Below are positions 13,530 to 19,281 of a stretch of DNA of 20,612 bases, in pieces. A model generated the notes under the pieces. It had not been told where the DNA came from. It was given only the letters and a program-made list of their open reading frames with translations, and searched no databases. Source of the stretch: Nitrososphaerota archaeon. Lineage in GTDB: Archaea; Thermoproteota; Nitrososphaeria; Nitrososphaerales; CADDZS01. Every line of letters begins with the position of its first letter. The stretch's first letter is position 1. A program made the position numbers and the translations under genes. The stretch is from positions 1 to 20,612 of the forward strand of contig JABDCJ010000047.1 in the NCBI GenBank assembly GCA_013288145.1. The letters are read 5' to 3'.

Positions 13530-14264
13530 TTGGAAAATCAAAGATTCGCTTTCTTGCGAAATTTGCGACCGGGCATCGTGCTTGCGGGCCTGATCATTCT
13601 CGGTTATGTAATTGGTCTGATAGGTGATTCATTTCAGGTTTGTCCCAAGCAAATTCTTCTGTCCTGTCCTAGCGCAACTACTGCAACATATTATCTTGCT
13701 CAAAATAATGGTATAGTCGTCTATCTACACCAATACTACCAGTTATTCACTTCAATTCTTGTAACTGATTCACCAATCGATGCTGGCTTTAACGCAGTGG
13801 CAGTTTTAATTCTCGATAGGTTGACCGATGATACTTTCAACATGAGTCGATATTTTCTGATTTTTTTCCTGACAGCGATTCTGGGAAATTTGCTAACTCT
13901 CGCAGAAGGTCCGCAATATGCAAGCGCTGGAGCTTCGGGAGGCATATTCGGTCTAATAGCTGCAGTCTTCTCGTACTCATGGGCTAAAGAAAATAGGATA
14001 GAGATCACGACTCTCGCCTTTTTTCTGATAGTTTTCGTGGGTAGTAGTTTTCTTATCTCCGACGTAAATTACGTTGCGCATTTAGGCGGAGCGATTGGGG
14101 GGTTTATAGCCGGTCCACTTCTCTATAGAAGCATCAATCCAAAGCTCACTGGCCAAGTCACTGAATTAAGCGATTCGAACAGATTTACGAAGATAATTGT
14201 ATCTGCCCTAATTTTTGGATTGACAATAGGATCCATAGTTCAGTTCCTGTTGTTTGTAAGCTAG
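13530..14264 (+). CDS. Rhomboid family intramembrane serine protease
   Basis: Membrane protease that cuts membrane helices of substrate proteins. Of the 244 residues, ASAGASGGIFGL (131-142) carries the GxSG motif with the nucleophile S136, and NYVAHLGGAIGGFIAG (180-195) carries the catalytic H184, each in its own helix. YYQLFTSIL (69-77) corresponds to the conserved W-R-x2-T-x3 stretch after loop 1. In the second helix the usual H-x3-N pair that shapes the oxyanion hole reads D84-x3-N88, so the asparagine is kept and the histidine is replaced by aspartate. About seven hydrophobic segments are visible, the last at 221-243. Loop 1 (35-65) has two cysteines (38, 46) that could pair outside the cell. 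The start is TTG 13530. Neighbours include a C-terminally anchored Ser/Thr-rich protein and a tethered regulator, either of which could be its substrate; no direct evidence. Confidence 0.88.
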   Translation: MENQRFAFLRNLRPGIVLAGLIILGYVIGLIGDSFQVCPKQILLSCPSATTATYYLAQNNGIVVYLHQYYQLFTSILVTDSPIDAGFNAVAVLILDRLTDDTFNMSRYFLIFFLTAILGNLLTLAEGPQYASAGASGGIFGLIAAVFSYSWAKENRIEITTLAFFLIVFVGSSFLISDVNYVAHLGGAIGGFIAGPLLYRSINPKLTGQVTELSDSNRFTKIIVSALIFGLTIGSIVQFLLFVS

Positions 14265-14303
14265 AGTTTCTCCGAAAACTTGTGTCACCTATTTTTGCTG
14301 GGA

Positions 14304-14864
14304 TTATTGACTAGTAATCTTGGTCCTGACTGTCGGAATTCTGTCACTCAGATACTTGAAAGCTATGAATGCACCTATTATGCTGAGAACGATGTTAAGG
14401 ACGATATCCGCAGTCCAAGCTATAGCGATAGCATCGAAGGTCTTTCCCAAGATGCTAGTAAACATGCTTATTATCAGCAGTCCGACGAGAGATTCAGCAA
14501 GACCACTCACACCGGCCCCAAACAAAAGCCGTGTTTGAGAAATTGACGAACTGCTGTACTTTGTTCCTAAAATAAGTGCAAGATCAAAGACAACACCCGA
14601 TACTACCGTTGCTGGAAAAAGATATGGGGCAGGAGCAGGTACTGCGATGAAAACCACGCCACAAACAATTCCCATCAGGGTCGCGCTCCATTTCCTTCTG
14701 GTAAGCAGAATAAGCGAGGCCATGAAGAAGCCTCTCAAAAAATGCTCAGGATAGCCTACCTGGGTCACGACCGACGTTAACCCGGATGTAACAATGTAAA
14801 GCGCGGAGAAGAGCCCGATCAGCGCGATAGAACGCGTCGATGAAACCTGGACTGGCATCTGCAC
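14304..14864 (-). CDS. ECF transporter S-component-like membrane protein
   Basis: 186 residues with five or six hydrophobic segments and little else. The opening (TRSIALIGLFSALYIVTSGL), an R-G motif after the second helix (EHFLRGFFMASLILL) and small-residue-rich helices are like substrate-binding (S) subunits of energy-coupling-factor vitamin transporters, which join an EcfA-EcfT module to import vitamins or their precursors. Neither EcfA nor EcfT is encoded in the window; S components are often encoded away from them. The substrate cannot be told. Two starts are close: GTG at 14864 and ATG at 14858 (MPVQVSSTRS). An A-box on the minus strand (14895-14905) predicts a transcript start near 14873, which suits both. 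It converges with the rhomboid gene. It could instead be an unrelated small integral membrane protein, so the family call is moderate. Confidence 0.6.
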   Translation of the reverse strand: MQMPVQVSSTRSIALIGLFSALYIVTSGLTSVVTQVGYPEHFLRGFFMASLILLTRRKWSATLMGIVCGVVFIAVPAPAPYLFPATVVSGVVFDLALILGTKYSSSSISQTRLLFGAGVSGLAESLVGLLIISMFTSILGKTFDAIAIAWTADIVLNIVLSIIGAFIAFKYLSDRIPTVRTKITSQ

Positions 14865-14894
14865 GATTATGGTCGGACCAAAACCGTTGACGGA

Positions 14895-14905
14895 GGATAA
14901 ATTAG
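14895..14905 (-). promoter_or_regulatory. Candidate A-box for the ECF S-like gene
   Basis: On the minus strand CTAATTTATCC, centred near 14899, predicts a transcript start near 14873, 9 to 15 nt before the two possible start codons. Confidence 0.45.
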
Positions 14906-15031
14906 CTTTGTGATATCTACCAAGATAGCGAAGTCCTATTGTGGAAAACGCAAAACAATCTCTTGTCCAAAACTAGGCATTAGTCGTAATTTGGCTTTCT
15001 CAGCCGATCATTGCTGTTCTCCTGTTTAGAA

Positions 15032-15042
15032 TTTAATATATC
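15032..15042 (+). promoter_or_regulatory. Candidate A-box and leader of the glycosyltransferase operon
   Basis: TTTAATATATC, centred near 15037, predicts a transcript start near 15063 and so a leader of nearly 80 nt before the ATG at 15140, longer than others here. The leader holds a small GC-rich hairpin (GGCG 15088-15091 with CGCC 15095-15098). The rest of the 275-bp gap (14906-15031) shows no gene. Confidence 0.5.
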
Positions 15043-15139
15043 TGGAAGAAACCAAATTGGAAAAAGCGTCGGCTTCGGAGCAGAGTTGGCGGATCGCCCG
15101 TTCCTCTACTTCCCATACTGGAGAGTTCATCTCTAACAA

Positions 15140-16309
15140 ATGCGTAGCGAGTTCGAAAATTCGAGTTCAGGATGGGTTCCGGCTCGTCTGAAGGATTTGC
15201 TGAACGATCCCCAATATACCTCACTCATGCTAGCGACAGGTGTATTTTTTCTAGTAAGCATATTGATCCACTTTCCCCTGAACAATTCCCCCCAGTTCTA
15301 TAGTGATTTCTTGGGATCTTTCTGGGGCAGGCAGACACCGAACGGGCTACGGGAAGTGGTGGTCGGTATTCCGTATGTAACCTACATGTTCGAGTACCCA
15401 CCAATCTGCGGGTTGATTCTGTGGCTTGGCGGATGGGCGAGTCAAGGTAACGTCTACATTTTTTCGATTGTTGAGTTTGGCGTTCTGCTTGTAGTGGCAG
15501 TTATCATCACCCATATCGTGTTCCAATTCATCGGCTACTTGGGTCTGAACAGAAACCGGCAGTTGCTTTACTCAGTATTTGCGCCTTCGCTCCTTTTGTA
15601 CGGAGCATACAATTTCGACATTGTTCAGACTCTTTTCGTAGTGATGTCGCTTTACTTTTTCATAGCAAGGAAACAATACAAGCTTAGCGCAGGGTTTTTG
15701 GGACTGGCGGTTGCCACGAAATTATCGCCTGCTCTGCTTTTGCCGCTTTTCTGGCAAGATCTGCGGAGCAAAAATCAGCGTATTACGTTCACAGCACTGA
15801 TGGGCGTTGTCGTAGGTGCTCTAAATATCCCTTTCATGTTGGCTAACTTCCAGGTCTGGCTGCAAGGGTACACCTACCTGAAAAACTGGGGGCTGGAGGA
15901 CTCGTTTCTCGTTTGGATCTTTAACAATCCTGGCGACTGGGGTCTGGCGAAAGATATCAGCTACGTACTGATCGGCGGATCTGCCCTGGCGATTTATATC
16001 TTCTTTAGGAGAAAATCGCTCCTCGTCAGGTCTCTCATGATACTGAGTGCTTTTATTGTGTTTTCATACATCGCGACACCACAGATGAATCTGGACCTGC
16101 TACCGCTTTTCTCACTAGTTCCGATGGTTCCTCTTTCACTTTTCTATCTCTTCGAGCTCTCCGATATCGGAATGATATTATTCTGGTTTCACTTCCAGCC
16201 GAACAACGTTACGCCGAGCGTACCCCAAGCTTTTGCCCTATTGCGACAGATTTACCTAGCTACGATTCTAGGTATTCTCGCTTTTTCAAAAAAACTCACA
16301 AAGATCTGA
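15140..16309 (+). CDS. GT87-like polytopic glycosyltransferase (probable mannosyltransferase)
   Basis: Integral membrane GT-C glycosyltransferase that uses a polyprenyl-phosphate sugar as donor. The 389 residues have about nine or ten hydrophobic segments. After the first helix comes YSDFLGSFWGR (54-64), whose Asp fits the catalytic acidic residue in the first outer loop. MFEYPPICGLILWLGG (83-98) has the E-Y-P-P motif common in GT87 and PIG-M-like enzymes. YNFDIVQTLFVVMSLYF and GLAVATKLSPALLLPLF are two further family-like stretches, the K-x-S/T-P being typical. Sugar and acceptor are not known; mannose is the usual guess. The start is ATG 15140, since a stop lies two codons upstream. The PMT-like gene begins 12 bp downstream, so the two are an operon and may act in one pathway of protein or lipid glycosylation on the outer membrane face. 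Confidence 0.8.
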   Translation: MRSEFENSSSGWVPARLKDLLNDPQYTSLMLATGVFFLVSILIHFPLNNSPQFYSDFLGSFWGRQTPNGLREVVVGIPYVTYMFEYPPICGLILWLGGWASQGNVYIFSIVEFGVLLVVAVIITHIVFQFIGYLGLNRNRQLLYSVFAPSLLLYGAYNFDIVQTLFVVMSLYFFIARKQYKLSAGFLGLAVATKLSPALLLPLFWQDLRSKNQRITFTALMGVVVGALNIPFMLANFQVWLQGYTYLKNWGLEDSFLVWIFNNPGDWGLAKDISYVLIGGSALAIYIFFRRKSLLVRSLMILSAFIVFSYIATPQMNLDLLPLFSLVPMVPLSLFYLFELSDIGMILFWFHFQPNNVTPSVPQAFALLRQIYLATILGILAFSKKLTKI

Positions 16310-16321
16310 GTACGAACCAAG

Positions 16322-17803
16322 TTGAGTGAATCAGAACCCCCCACCGAGGGACCCAGTGTACCAGCTGTCCCTCCCGAAGTACCGGCCGAGATGCCAACTT
16401 CAGTTCCGACGATTTCACCGGAAAAACGACTTCAAACTCGAGTAATGAACGTCTTTGGCAGTGTTATCAACGGATTCAATATCGGTCATCTCCTGCTGAT
16501 ACTTTTTGCCCTTCATCTGTTTGCAATGTCCTTCCCCAATGGGAACAACCCTCCGCAATACGTTTTTGACGAGGCTTACTATGTGCCCGCAGCTCAAGAC
16601 CTTCTTCATTTAGTACCTAGTAACCTGGAACATCCTTTCTTGGGTAAAATCTGGGGCGCTCTCGGGATTTACCTTTTCGGAAATTCTTTCTTTGGCTGGA
16701 GAATTTTTTACGTCATTATCGGTACAGCGACGGTCGGAGTGTTCTACGAGCTTGCCCGGGTTTTCTTTTCCAAAGAAAAAGCTCTCCTCGCGGCTAGCTT
16801 TCTGGGCTTTGAGACGCTCTTTTTCATCCACACGTCGCTCGCGTTGCTTGAAGGACCTCCAATCTTCTTTGCGCTTCTGGGTTTCCTTGCTTATTTTAAG
16901 AAGCGCTACTACTGGTCTGCTATCGCGTTCGGGCTTTGTATTCTGAGCAAGGAGTGGGGTACTTATTTCGTTGCATCGCTTTTTCTCTATCACGTATATG
17001 CGACGCGGAAAATCCCCTTCAAGCAATTGTTCTCGACTGCGTCTGTCAAGAGGTTGATAATATTCATAGTTGTTGTGATCGCTGTTGTGGGAATACCATT
17101 GACCGCTTACGATCAGCTTTACCACCCATACGAGAGTACTCTTTCTACGGTCGGGACGGTCATAACGCAATTGCCCAACGGAACCCAGATTACCTCGACT
17201 AACACTACTCTTTCCCATTACAATTTCGTGAACTTCTTTTGGCAGAATTTCCAGTACTACTACAGTTACCACACTGGCCTTACAATGAGTAATTCGGACT
17301 ATTCGGATCCGTGGCAACACTTGGCGTGGTACTGGGTCTTACCACTTAACGTGAATCCTGCCCAGTATTATGTGACCACTGTTACTGTCACAACGACCGC
17401 GAATAACGGCACCGTGATCAGCAAGACTTTTCTTCATCCAATAGATTGGCTGGGCATTGGAAATCTTGTCATCTGGCTTTCATTCTGGATTATCGTTCCA
17501 GTCATAATCTTCAAGGCAATCAGGCGAATGGCAACGCAGCTCGACGCTCTGATCGCTGCTCTTATCGTCGGTACTTATGGGCCAAATCTGATCCTTTCTG
17601 GAATTTATCACCGCGTCGTCTACTCATTTTACTTTGTCAACACCGATCCTGCTCTTGCTTTGGGAATTCCTATGGTGATTACTTTCATAGCCCCGGATTC
17701 CGTTAAACTTCAAAGAATTCTTGCTCTCGTCTGGCTCGGCGCGGCTATTGTATTCTTCATAATGTTCTATCCGATCCATCCCTCGGCATCGCTAAGCGGA
17801 TAA
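16322..17803 (+). CDS. PMT-like dolichyl-phosphate-mannose glycosyltransferase (GT39)
   Basis: Integral membrane GT-C enzyme that moves mannose (or a similar sugar) from a polyprenyl-phosphate carrier to Ser/Thr of exported proteins or to lipids. The 493 residues begin with a Pro/Glu-rich, probably disordered cytoplasmic head (1-40, repeated PPxVP-type pieces). After the first helix comes YVFDEAYYVPAAQDLL (80-95); its D83-E84 pair is the PMT catalytic acidic motif. EHPFLGKI (103-110) matches the conserved H-P-P-x-G-K, and ILSKEWG lies on a later helix. A long outer loop (about residues 250-370) rich in Thr, Tyr and Asn may be the MIR/acceptor-binding counterpart. The start is TTG 16322, 12 bp after the upstream glycosyltransferase, so it is cotranslated in an operon. 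Targets are unknown; the Ser/Thr-rich protein at 12263-12925 is one possible acceptor in this window. Confidence 0.85.
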   Translation: MSESEPPTEGPSVPAVPPEVPAEMPTSVPTISPEKRLQTRVMNVFGSVINGFNIGHLLLILFALHLFAMSFPNGNNPPQYVFDEAYYVPAAQDLLHLVPSNLEHPFLGKIWGALGIYLFGNSFFGWRIFYVIIGTATVGVFYELARVFFSKEKALLAASFLGFETLFFIHTSLALLEGPPIFFALLGFLAYFKKRYYWSAIAFGLCILSKEWGTYFVASLFLYHVYATRKIPFKQLFSTASVKRLIIFIVVVIAVVGIPLTAYDQLYHPYESTLSTVGTVITQLPNGTQITSTNTTLSHYNFVNFFWQNFQYYYSYHTGLTMSNSDYSDPWQHLAWYWVLPLNVNPAQYYVTTVTVTTTANNGTVISKTFLHPIDWLGIGNLVIWLSFWIIVPVIIFKAIRRMATQLDALIAALIVGTYGPNLILSGIYHRVVYSFYFVNTDPALALGIPMVITFIAPDSVKLQRILALVWLGAAIVFFIMFYPIHPSASLSG

Positions 17804-17821
17804 GAACTGCAAATATTGGAA

Positions 17822-17832
17822 AAGATATTTTA
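17822..17832 (+). promoter_or_regulatory. Candidate A-box for the 143-residue unknown gene
   Basis: AAGATATTTTA, centred near 17827, predicts a transcript start near 17853, about 30 nt before the ATG at 17883. Confidence 0.4.
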
Positions 17833-17882
17833 CTCAGAAGACAGCATTAACATGTTCGGAAAGAAGTGTAGGAACGCAACAA

Positions 17883-18314
17883 ATGGTCTGGATTAAGCTG
17901 AATAATTTTGAATTTGAAGCTGAAAAGTTTGAGACAAGGACTATGCCCACGCCCGACTTGAAGGGAAAAGAAGTGATTTATTGGATTAAGATCACTACGC
18001 CGGACAAGAGACTTGCGACCGATCTCGGTCGTTTCATGGATGGTGCTCCGAAGTTCATTGATCTCAAAGTTCCCAGTGCGTTGATCGCCGCGAAAACTGA
18101 GGTAGAGACCTTTCGCAAAATGCCCCCAAAAGGGATACCAGGTGGAGATCTCGGGCAACAGGGTCGCCAGACGAAAACAGGGGAGGTCTTATCCGAAAAT
18201 CATAGCGAAGAGCGTTCGGGGAGGGAAGATGAAGACGAATGGCGGTTTGAGATTATTTTGAGAAGGACACTTCCAACATCATCTGAGAAGCAGACACAAT
18301 CGCCTTACGGTTAA
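17883..18314 (+). CDS. Hypothetical protein with a charged low-complexity linker, 143 residues
   Basis: No family recognised. The first 80 or so residues could fold as a small alpha/beta domain: VWIKLNNFEFEAEKFETR (2-19), EVIYWIKITTP (30-40) and FIDLKVPSALIAAKTEVETF (58-77) alternate hydrophobic and charged positions like beta strands and one helix. Residues about 80-118 are polar and Gly/Gln/Glu-rich (KGIPGGDLGQQGRQTKTGEV and onward) and look unstructured. A last strand EWRFEIILRRTL (118-129) and a polar tail close the protein. It has no signal, membrane helix or cysteine. The ATG is preceded by a candidate A-box and no Shine-Dalgarno site. It stands alone between the glycosyltransferase operon and a convergent minus-strand pair. 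The gene call rests on frame length, promoter and packing. Confidence 0.65.
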   Translation: MVWIKLNNFEFEAEKFETRTMPTPDLKGKEVIYWIKITTPDKRLATDLGRFMDGAPKFIDLKVPSALIAAKTEVETFRKMPPKGIPGGDLGQQGRQTKTGEVLSENHSEERSGREDEDEWRFEIILRRTLPTSSEKQTQSPYG

Positions 18315-18330
18315 GAAATCTAGCTAAAGG

Positions 18331-18738
18331 TCAGTTGACAGGACAGTTCTTCGAAGCGCTCCTAATCTTTGTTGACTGATAATATGTCCACCTCAGAAAT
18401 TGGCGCAGGAACTTAACTCTGGAAACAATCGCAAAAGTAACCCTTCCAGCAGGCGCATAACGGGTCAGTCGAACCAATCCGTCGCCCGCACTGTAAACCT
18501 CAGAGCCTGCATTCGAAACTTCGACTATGTGAAAAGAACTTTTCAATCTATTTTTAGATAACAAGCCTTTGACAATCGCTTCCGCCTGATTGGCATGAAT
18601 CGAGACGGGCGTCAATTTCCCATGAAGATCAAGAACCTTTACGATTTTCATGAAGCTTGTGCATGGGCCGCATCTCGAATCGTACAGCAAATAAGCTTGA
18701 GAGAGACGAATATCCGGATTTCCCAAAACACCGGTCAT
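18331..18738 (-). CDS. DCC family thiol-disulfide oxidoreductase-like protein (DUF393)
   Basis: The 135 residues carry the D-x2-C-x2-C signature that names the family: LLYDSRCGPCTSFM (17-30), with D20, C23 and C26. LHGKLTPVSIHANQAEAI (38-55) and GLVRLTRYAPAG (87-98) match the later conserved stretches (the usual x-A-L-x-x-L-x-R-x-L-P-G-G). The fold is thioredoxin-like and the expected place is the cytoplasm. Members are presumed to exchange disulfides, but a substrate has not been shown for most. The C-terminal part (about 100-135) is basic and less typical. The ATG start is plain. It is the second gene of a minus-strand pair, 33 bp after a small unknown gene, and converges with the unknown plus-strand gene ending at 18314. 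Confidence 0.8.
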   Translation of the reverse strand: MTGVLGNPDIRLSQAYLLYDSRCGPCTSFMKIVKVLDLHGKLTPVSIHANQAEAIVKGLLSKNRLKSSFHIVEVSNAGSEVYSAGDGLVRLTRYAPAGRVTFAIVSRVKFLRQFLRWTYYQSTKIRSASKNCPVN

Positions 18739-18771
18739 TATTTACTCGCTCACGACGGCTAACGAAAATTC

Positions 18772-19026
18772 CTAATTGTCCTTCTTCCTGAAAAGTTGTG
18801 CTGAATTATCGACCGGCGTTGCAAGTCTTAGAATATCGTCCTCAGAAATCGTGCGCTTTATTCCAGAAACGACATCCTTTGCATCGTAAAATAGCTCGCT
18901 ACCGACCGGCATAGATTTGCTAGTTTGCAATAGCGAAATGATCTCAAATTCAGTGGGAGTACCTCCGTCGTCAATGATTACTAAATCCCCCTTCTTGAAT
19001 CTGAATGAGACCAAAATTGCATTCAC
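18772..19026 (-). CDS. Small hypothetical protein, 84 residues (first gene of pair with DCC protein)
   Basis: No family recognised. The first half, FRFKKGDLVIIDDGGTPTEFEI (8-29), reads like a small beta-barrel opening of SH3/KOW type (K-G-D-x-V-x-I), followed by a loop and SEDDILRLATPV (60-71). It is likely soluble, with no cysteine, signal or membrane helix. The start is GTG (minus strand 19026-19024); the ATG overlapping it at 19022 is in another frame. A-boxes on the minus strand near 19062-19072 and 19052-19061 sit 26-40 bp upstream and would give a very short leader. It lies 33 bp before the DCC gene on the same strand and is probably cotranscribed, which hints at a shared role that I cannot name. 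Confidence 0.65.
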   Translation of the reverse strand: MNAILVSFRFKKGDLVIIDDGGTPTEFEIISLLQTSKSMPVGSELFYDAKDVVSGIKRTISEDDILRLATPVDNSAQLFRKKDN

Positions 19027-19061
19027 TCAACTAATCAATATAGGCGGTTCTGCTTATAATG

Positions 19062-19072
19062 ATTTTATAATT
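19062..19072 (-). promoter_or_regulatory. Candidate A-box for the 84-residue protein-DCC pair
   Basis: On the minus strand ATTATAAAATC predicts transcription starting near 19041, about 15 nt before the GTG at 19026. A second A/T-rich site (CATTATAAGC, 19052-19061) would predict a start near 19030. Confidence 0.45.
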
Positions 19073-19170
19073 GGATTGAGAACTGAACTGCCATGTCACC
19101 TGACTCTATGGACTGAGACGGAATCGATCTGGGCTCTGGACCGTCGACGATTGACTGAAAAATGATACTT

Positions 19171-19179
19171 GTTAAATAG
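19171..19179 (+). promoter_or_regulatory. Candidate A-box for the malic enzyme gene
   Basis: GTTAAATAG, centred near 19175, predicts transcription starting near 19201, exactly where a large inverted repeat begins. The leader to the TTG at 19282 would then be about 80 nt. Other A/T-rich sites downstream (for example near 19218-19223) are alternatives. Confidence 0.4.
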
Positions 19180-19200
19180 CGAATTTATCGCGCTTGAACG

Positions 19201-19240
19201 GAATTCAAAATACCCACTATTTTGAGTTCAAAACGAACTC
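19201..19240 (+). repeat. Three-armed inverted repeat with two competing stems before the malic enzyme
   Basis: GAATTCAAAATA (19201-19212) pairs with TATTTTGAGTTC (19218-19229) at 11 of 12 positions over a 5-base loop. The end of that second arm, GAGTTC (19224-19229), can instead pair perfectly with GAACTC (19235-19240) over another 5-base loop. The two stems exclude each other. As DNA, the three GAAYTC-like arms could be regulator half-sites; as RNA, they would lie at the 5' end of the malic enzyme transcript. Confidence 0.6.
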
Positions 19241-19281
19241 CCACAATCAGCGTTTTCATCAGAATAAATGAGAGTTAAGAA

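Noticed and set aside
14280..14546. Plus-strand frames over the ECF S-like gene
   Set aside because: The minus-strand frame has regular hydrophobic helices and a promoter; the plus-strand translations have neither.
14990..15020. CTGAGA on the minus strand upstream of the ECF S-like gene, recalling a TPP riboswitch
   Set aside because: The second conserved part of the TPP aptamer (GAACCTGA-type) is missing and no P1 stem can be drawn; the hexamer also lies upstream of the predicted promoter, so it would not be transcribed.
15057..15191. A 44-codon TTG frame starting near the predicted transcript start and overlapping the GT87-like gene
   Set aside because: Out of frame with the main gene, no ribosome site, and ordinary composition; most likely chance.
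16610..17320. A 236-codon open frame on the minus strand inside the PMT-like gene
   Set aside because: It is antisense to a gene with clear GT39 motifs and its translation is rich in Arg, Lys and Ser with no domain; a shadow frame.
17852..17896. A 14-codon ATG frame at the predicted transcript start of the 143-residue gene
   Set aside because: Too short to judge and without support; overlaps the real start by chance.
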